Assembly: GCF_006381105.1 (NCBI RefSeq)
Contig: NZ_VDET01000002.1
Coordinates: 775,546-839,545 of the forward strand
Origin: Flavicella sediminum
GTDB lineage: Bacteria > Bacteroidota > Bacteroidia > Flavobacteriales > Flavobacteriaceae
DNA length: 64,000 nt
Direction: 5' to 3'
The notes under the pieces are model-generated. The model was not told the DNA's origin and searched no databases. It saw only the letters and a program-made list of their open reading frames with translations. How positions within the stretch are numbered: the stretch's first letter is position 1; each line of letters starts with the position of its first letter. Below are positions 60,220 through 64,000 of the stretch, in pieces. Made by a program: the position numbers and the translations under genes.

Positions 60220-62625
60220 CTAAAGTCTAAATTTTGTTTCTCTCAGTTCTTTAGAACGAATTTTTAATATCACTGAGTTGGCCATCTTTCTTAGCACCAC
60301 CAAACATTTTCCTTTGTTGGTCTTTGAAGTTTTTAGGTTTTGAAAATTACCATGGTAATTTGTATCACCATTGTCAATCGCAATAATTTTGCCCTCTCCT
60401 TCCAATTCAAAATCAAGTAGCGAAGCGTCTTCATAAATTAAATTCCCTTTCTTATCTACAAGTCGAACTTCTAATTGCACTAGCTTACTTTCTTTATTTT
60501 CGTCGACTTTAGTAATTTCTAAATGATGTGGTTTTCCTGGGGAATTCAATTCAAATTCACAAACTTCTTTTCCATTGATAATCCCAACTGCTTTTAAATT
60601 TCCTTTTTGGTAAGTCAGGTTTTTCCATTTCACAATCCAGTTAGAGAAATCGGCTAATTTTTTGTTTCCAATTTTCTTCCCGTTCAAATACAAATCGACA
60701 GATTCACAATTGGTATAGGTCACTAAATCAACTTTTTCACCTTCTTTTCTATTCCACGTTTCTTTCACTGCTGGAAACCACCACTTCCCTGTTTTGGAAA
60801 AATCATCAGCATCTCCATCGTAGACTGCAATTCTTACCATGGGTTTTTCCGACCAAAAGGCTTCGTACAAATAGGAAATTTCTTTTCTAAAACCACCTCT
60901 ATCTAACAAACCACAATTGGTTCCTAAATTTGGCCACGTTTTAGATTCACCCAAATAATCTACTCCCACCCATAAAAACAAGCCCATATTATGCTCATTG
61001 TCCAAAACATCCAACCAAGGAGAACGTTCTATATTGGCAAATCTTTTTTCTGGAGTGCTATTAAAATACACATAACTCTCGGTACTTACATAAGGCATTC
61101 CCGGATTTCGCTCGCCAATTTCTTTACACCATTGTTCGCCATAATTCAAGGCGATTAAATCCATTTCTTTGCAGGTTTCAATAATCGCGTCTACTTTTTC
61201 AGAAGGCACTCCATCTTTTCCTCTTTCCATTCCTGAAATTACAGGACGAGTAGGATCTAAAGAACGGACAAAACGGGTATATTTTTTCAAACCTTCAATT
61301 TGCTCAACCGTTCCTGGTGAGTGATTTTCATTCCCCACACTCCAAATAATTACACTTGGGTGATTTCTATCTCTTTGAATTGTAGCTTTGTAATTTTTCT
61401 CCCATTCGTATTCAAAATAAGGATCGAAAAAACTGGTAGGATTGAAAAAACTGTTCTGAAATTTTTTCATATCAATGGTACTTAAATCGATATTCCATTT
61501 GTCTACAAACTCATTCATGACCAAAAACCCCATTTCATCGCATAAATCTAAAAACTCGGGTGCCATCGGATTGTGAGCCGTACGAATGGCATTACAACCT
61601 ATTTCTTTTAATTTCTGCAATCTTCTTTGCCATATTTCAATAGGAACGGCAGCGCCAAAAACACCGGCTTCATGATGCAAACACACACCTTTCAATTTTA
61701 AATTTTCTCCATTTAAAAAGAAACCTTTTTTTGCATGAAATTGCGTCGTTCTAATTCCGAATTTGGTTTCATAACTGTCAATTATTTCCCCTTTTATTGT
61801 AAGAATACTTTTAGCCGTGTATTGCGTTGGCTTTTGAACAGACCATAATTCTGGATCTTTTAGCTCAATTGTTTGCTGTACTTTGTTTGAAGTTCGGTTT
61901 CCTATTTTTCTTGAAGAATTTGCAACCGCTACTTTTTTATTATTGCAATCATAAATGGTGGTTTCCAAATGGAATTGAATTGCCTTGTCTGAATTTTTTA
62001 TCGAAGTCTCAATTGATATTTTCGCTAGCTCTTTTGTTATTTTTGGTATCGTAACAAAGGTTCCCCATTGGTCGATTGCTATTTTATTTGTACTTGTCAG
62101 CCAAACATTTCGATACACCCCAGAACCCGAATACCAACGACAATTTGGAATGGTGGAATTATCTACCTTAAGAGCAAATGTATTTTCTTTTCCAAAATTC
62201 AGAAAAGGTGTCACATCAAAATAAAAGCTTGTATAACCGTCGTGTTGACTGCCTACATAATGGCCATTTACCCATAAAGAAGAATTTTTATATACACCAT
62301 CGAATTCAATTTTAAATTCTTTTGCAGCTGCATTCTTGTCTATAAAAATTGATTTTCGATACCAAGCAATTCCTCCTGGCATCCAAGCATTTCTACCGGA
62401 ATTTGTTTTTTCTATTTTCCCTTCAATACTCCAATCATGTGGTAAATTTAACACACGCCAATTGGCATCATCAAATTCAACTTTGCTATAATTTACATTG
62501 TCTGATAATTCAAACTTCCAATTGGTATTGAAGTTTTTTCTTTCTCTTGGAGCGTTTTGTTGTGCAACCAAAGTAAAGCTCCACATTAAAAAAAGGGATA
62601 CTGCGTATAGCGTCGTTTTTAGCAT
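60220..62625 (-). CDS. GH2 beta-galactosidase-like enzyme, exported
   Basis: An 801-residue GH2 protein from the ATG at 62625 (MLKTTLYAVS, signal peptide ends TLVAQ); an earlier in-frame ATG at 62709 adds 28 residues that are not signal-like. N-terminal sugar-binding domain (NFNTNWKFEL, NLPHDWSIEGK, GIAWYRKSI), immunoglobulin-like middle, then the TIM barrel with TAHNPMAPEFLDLCDEMGF, acid/base Glu433 (SVGNENHSPG) and nucleophile Glu516 (YVSTESYVYF), and C-terminal beta domains. GH2 of this layout removes terminal beta-galactose or related sugars in the periplasm. The 274-nt gap upstream (62626-62899) shows no gene and no clear promoter. Confidence 0.92.
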   Translation of the reverse strand: MLKTTLYAVSLFLMWSFTLVAQQNAPRERKNFNTNWKFELSDNVNYSKVEFDDANWRVLNLPHDWSIEGKIEKTNSGRNAWMPGGIAWYRKSIFIDKNAAAKEFKIEFDGVYKNSSLWVNGHYVGSQHDGYTSFYFDVTPFLNFGKENTFALKVDNSTIPNCRWYSGSGVYRNVWLTSTNKIAIDQWGTFVTIPKITKELAKISIETSIKNSDKAIQFHLETTIYDCNNKKVAVANSSRKIGNRTSNKVQQTIELKDPELWSVQKPTQYTAKSILTIKGEIIDSYETKFGIRTTQFHAKKGFFLNGENLKLKGVCLHHEAGVFGAAVPIEIWQRRLQKLKEIGCNAIRTAHNPMAPEFLDLCDEMGFLVMNEFVDKWNIDLSTIDMKKFQNSFFNPTSFFDPYFEYEWEKNYKATIQRDRNHPSVIIWSVGNENHSPGTVEQIEGLKKYTRFVRSLDPTRPVISGMERGKDGVPSEKVDAIIETCKEMDLIALNYGEQWCKEIGERNPGMPYVSTESYVYFNSTPEKRFANIERSPWLDVLDNEHNMGLFLWVGVDYLGESKTWPNLGTNCGLLDRGGFRKEISYLYEAFWSEKPMVRIAVYDGDADDFSKTGKWWFPAVKETWNRKEGEKVDLVTYTNCESVDLYLNGKKIGNKKLADFSNWIVKWKNLTYQKGNLKAVGIINGKEVCEFELNSPGKPHHLEITKVDENKESKLVQLEVRLVDKKGNLIYEDASLLDFELEGEGKIIAIDNGDTNYHGNFQNLKTSKTNKGKCLVVLRKMANSVILKIRSKELRETKFRL

Positions 62626-62899
62626 GAATTCAATTTTTTGTTCCTTGCAAACATCTCGTAATTTAAACGAAAGCGTGTCTCTACCAGTTAATTTAAGGTA
62701 CCAATGCATACAATTGAACCAATTTTATTCTAAAATGTTGCTTGTTCTTTTTAATTCAACAATAAGTGCTAACATTCATAAATTTAGACACAACTGACAT
62801 TAAGACAACTAATCCATTTTTTTTGAATTAATTTTTTCTATCAAAATCATTCACCGCCCACTTACTATTTACTGTATAAATGAATTTCGTCAATAAAAA

Positions 62900-64000
62900 T
62901 TACTCAGAGATCAAATCCTGAAACCATTTTCTTAATTTCAACGTAGATGGTCGATCGTCTAAAAACATATCACAAGCATGTGCTTGCAAACCAGAATTTA
63001 CAAAGGTGGTTTTTACATTTGTATTTTTTAGCATCTTTTTAGGCTCTTCATTTTTTGTATTGTCGGTTTGAAAGAAGGATTTCCCTTGGAAGTTTTTCAA
63101 TCTTTTTATGGCATCTTCCATTTTTGCTCCACCCCATCCATCACCATCGTAATGTTGACAAGCATGAATTCCTTTCCATAAGGAAGCTATTTCTTTAGTT
63201 CGCAATCCTATAAATCCGCAAGCAATAGCTCCTCTAGAAAAACCTGTGATGACCAAATTATTTGCATCAGCACCAAAATTCTGAATCACATCCTTTACCA
63301 TTTTTACGGTGTAATCTGCAGTATCCTCCGGATTTCCCCAACCGCTTTCCGCAATTTTTTGTGTCTTATAATTTACAAAAGGCATGCTCAACCAAATAGC
63401 GTCTTCACCTTTGGTCATTCCATACCCTATAACACATTGCTCGGGTCTTCCTGTAGAATAACATTTTTCGGTATAAAAGATATTCCCTGGAAACTCTACT
63501 ATAACCGGATATTTTTTATTGGGATTCCAATTTTTCGGTAAATACAAAACTGCATATAAATCGGAAGGTTCCGTGTTTTTTAATTTGTACAAAACTCGCT
63601 TGCCTGCTTTCGGAGTTTCCAAAGTCATGTCTGGTACTAAAAGACGCTCTTTTGGCACTTTCCATTTGGATGTTTTCCCTAAGCCTACAATACTTTCTAA
63701 AGTAAAAGAAACTTCTTTCTGAGCTTTTACGGTAAGTATTCGAAGTTCTTGAATATTCTCCGGATCTAATTTGTGGGTACCGTCAGGAAAGGTAGCTCTT
63801 AAATCACATACGCTTGTTTTTCTTTCTCCTGGTTTTAGTTGAATTGTTTTACCTACAGCATTCCAACCCTTAGTTCCCACCACCCAAAACATAATTTCTA
63901 CCGGACTATTTCCTGTGTTTTTAAATGTCGCTTCAATTTCTTTGGTAGTCGATAAGTCCCAACCTTTGGAAGGTTTTAAAATAGAAATAGCCTTATATTT
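62900..64000 (-). CDS. Alpha/beta-hydrolase (putative carbohydrate esterase), N-terminus outside window
   Basis: The frame is open to the window edge (367 codons seen), so the 5' end is missing; the internal Met at 63892 is not a real start. The visible N-terminal part (about 120 residues: KGWDLSTTKEIEATFKNTG, VIQLK-type beta strands) looks like a beta-sandwich as found beside agarase-type enzymes. The hydrolase part starts YAVLYLPKNWNPNKKYPVIV and has the nucleophile elbow GFSRG and a late His in GLQAHACDMF. Probably an esterase or sugar-modifying hydrolase of the PUL. Catalytic type fairly sure, substrate unknown. Confidence 0.7.
   Translation of the reverse strand, partial: KYKAISILKPSKGWDLSTTKEIEATFKNTGNSPVEIMFWVVGTKGWNAVGKTIQLKPGERKTSVCDLRATFPDGTHKLDPENIQELRILTVKAQKEVSFTLESIVGLGKTSKWKVPKERLLVPDMTLETPKAGKRVLYKLKNTEPSDLYAVLYLPKNWNPNKKYPVIVEFPGNIFYTEKCYSTGRPEQCVIGYGMTKGEDAIWLSMPFVNYKTQKIAESGWGNPEDTADYTVKMVKDVIQNFGADANNLVITGFSRGAIACGFIGLRTKEIASLWKGIHACQHYDGDGWGGAKMEDAIKRLKNFQGKSFFQTDNTKNEEPKKMLKNTNVKTTFVNSGLQAHACDMFLDDRPSTLKLRKWFQDLISE

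Noticed and set aside
1-64000. CRISPR arrays, insertion sequences, prophage genes, rRNA
   Set aside because: No regularly spaced repeats, transposase, integrase or rRNA sequence was found by reading the window.

Overview
The window looks like chromosomal DNA of a marine member of the Flavobacteriaceae (Bacteroidetes). The support is: AT-rich DNA, a GldH gliding lipoprotein, a SusC/SusD pair, a Por-type (T9SS) C-terminal domain, many lipoproteins, TAnnTTTG-type promoter elements, and several Cys-type sulfatases aimed at algal polysaccharides. I cannot name the species. Nearly all genes lie on the minus strand.

Layout. (1) 1-3.9 kb: a tight operon of a NUDIX hydrolase, a large PLD-helicase-DUF3427 protein that ends in a LexA-like S24 autoprotease domain, and a cut-off unknown ORF. 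This is a candidate DNA-damage-response or defence module. (2) 4.0-15.9 kb: a polysaccharide-utilisation cluster without SusC/D: GH28-like, FN3 plus beta-propeller glycosidase, three sulfatases, a GH29 fucosidase and a truncated glycosidase gene. A shared sequence element recurs in three of its intergenic regions, and a perfect 20-bp LacI-type palindrome precedes the truncated gene. (3) 16.1-21.3 kb: M1 peptidase, subtilase, metallo-beta-lactamase hydrolase and ArfB-like release factor. (4) 21.4-26.3 kb: a four-gene operon (GH13_18 phosphorylase, GpgS-like glycosyltransferase, glycerate 2-kinase, HAD-IIB MPGP-type phosphatase) that reads as a complete make-and-recycle cycle for the compatible solute glucosylglycerate. 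(5) 26.5-45.5 kb: housekeeping genes (tRNA-Cys, folB, glnS, nucleoid-associated protein, MltD-type lytic transglycosylase, OmpA-like lipoprotein, xth, acyl-CoA synthetase, PBP1A, gldH, ricT/PSP1, trhO, asd), an orphan T9SS tail and a 47-residue-period YwqK/MORN-like lipoprotein. (6) 45.5-64 kb: a second, SusC/D-containing PUL with GH42-like, S1 sulfatase, SusC, SusD, two surface lipoproteins, GH110, GH2 and an alpha/beta hydrolase running off the end. The GH110 + GH42 + GH2 + sulfatase set points to a sulfated galactan with alternating alpha-1,3 and beta-linked galactose, such as a red-algal carrageenan-type glycan.

How the genes fit together: in the second PUL, oligosaccharides captured by SusD and the lipoproteins enter through SusC. 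Periplasmic sulfatase, GH110, GH2 and the esterase then trim them, while the T9SS-tailed GH42-like protein acts outside the cell. The first cluster could act on a fucose- and uronate-containing sulfated glycan, but with no local SusC/D or regulator it must rely on other loci. No sulfatase-maturating enzyme and no PUL regulator are encoded in the window. All calls come from reading motifs by eye; no database search was run.
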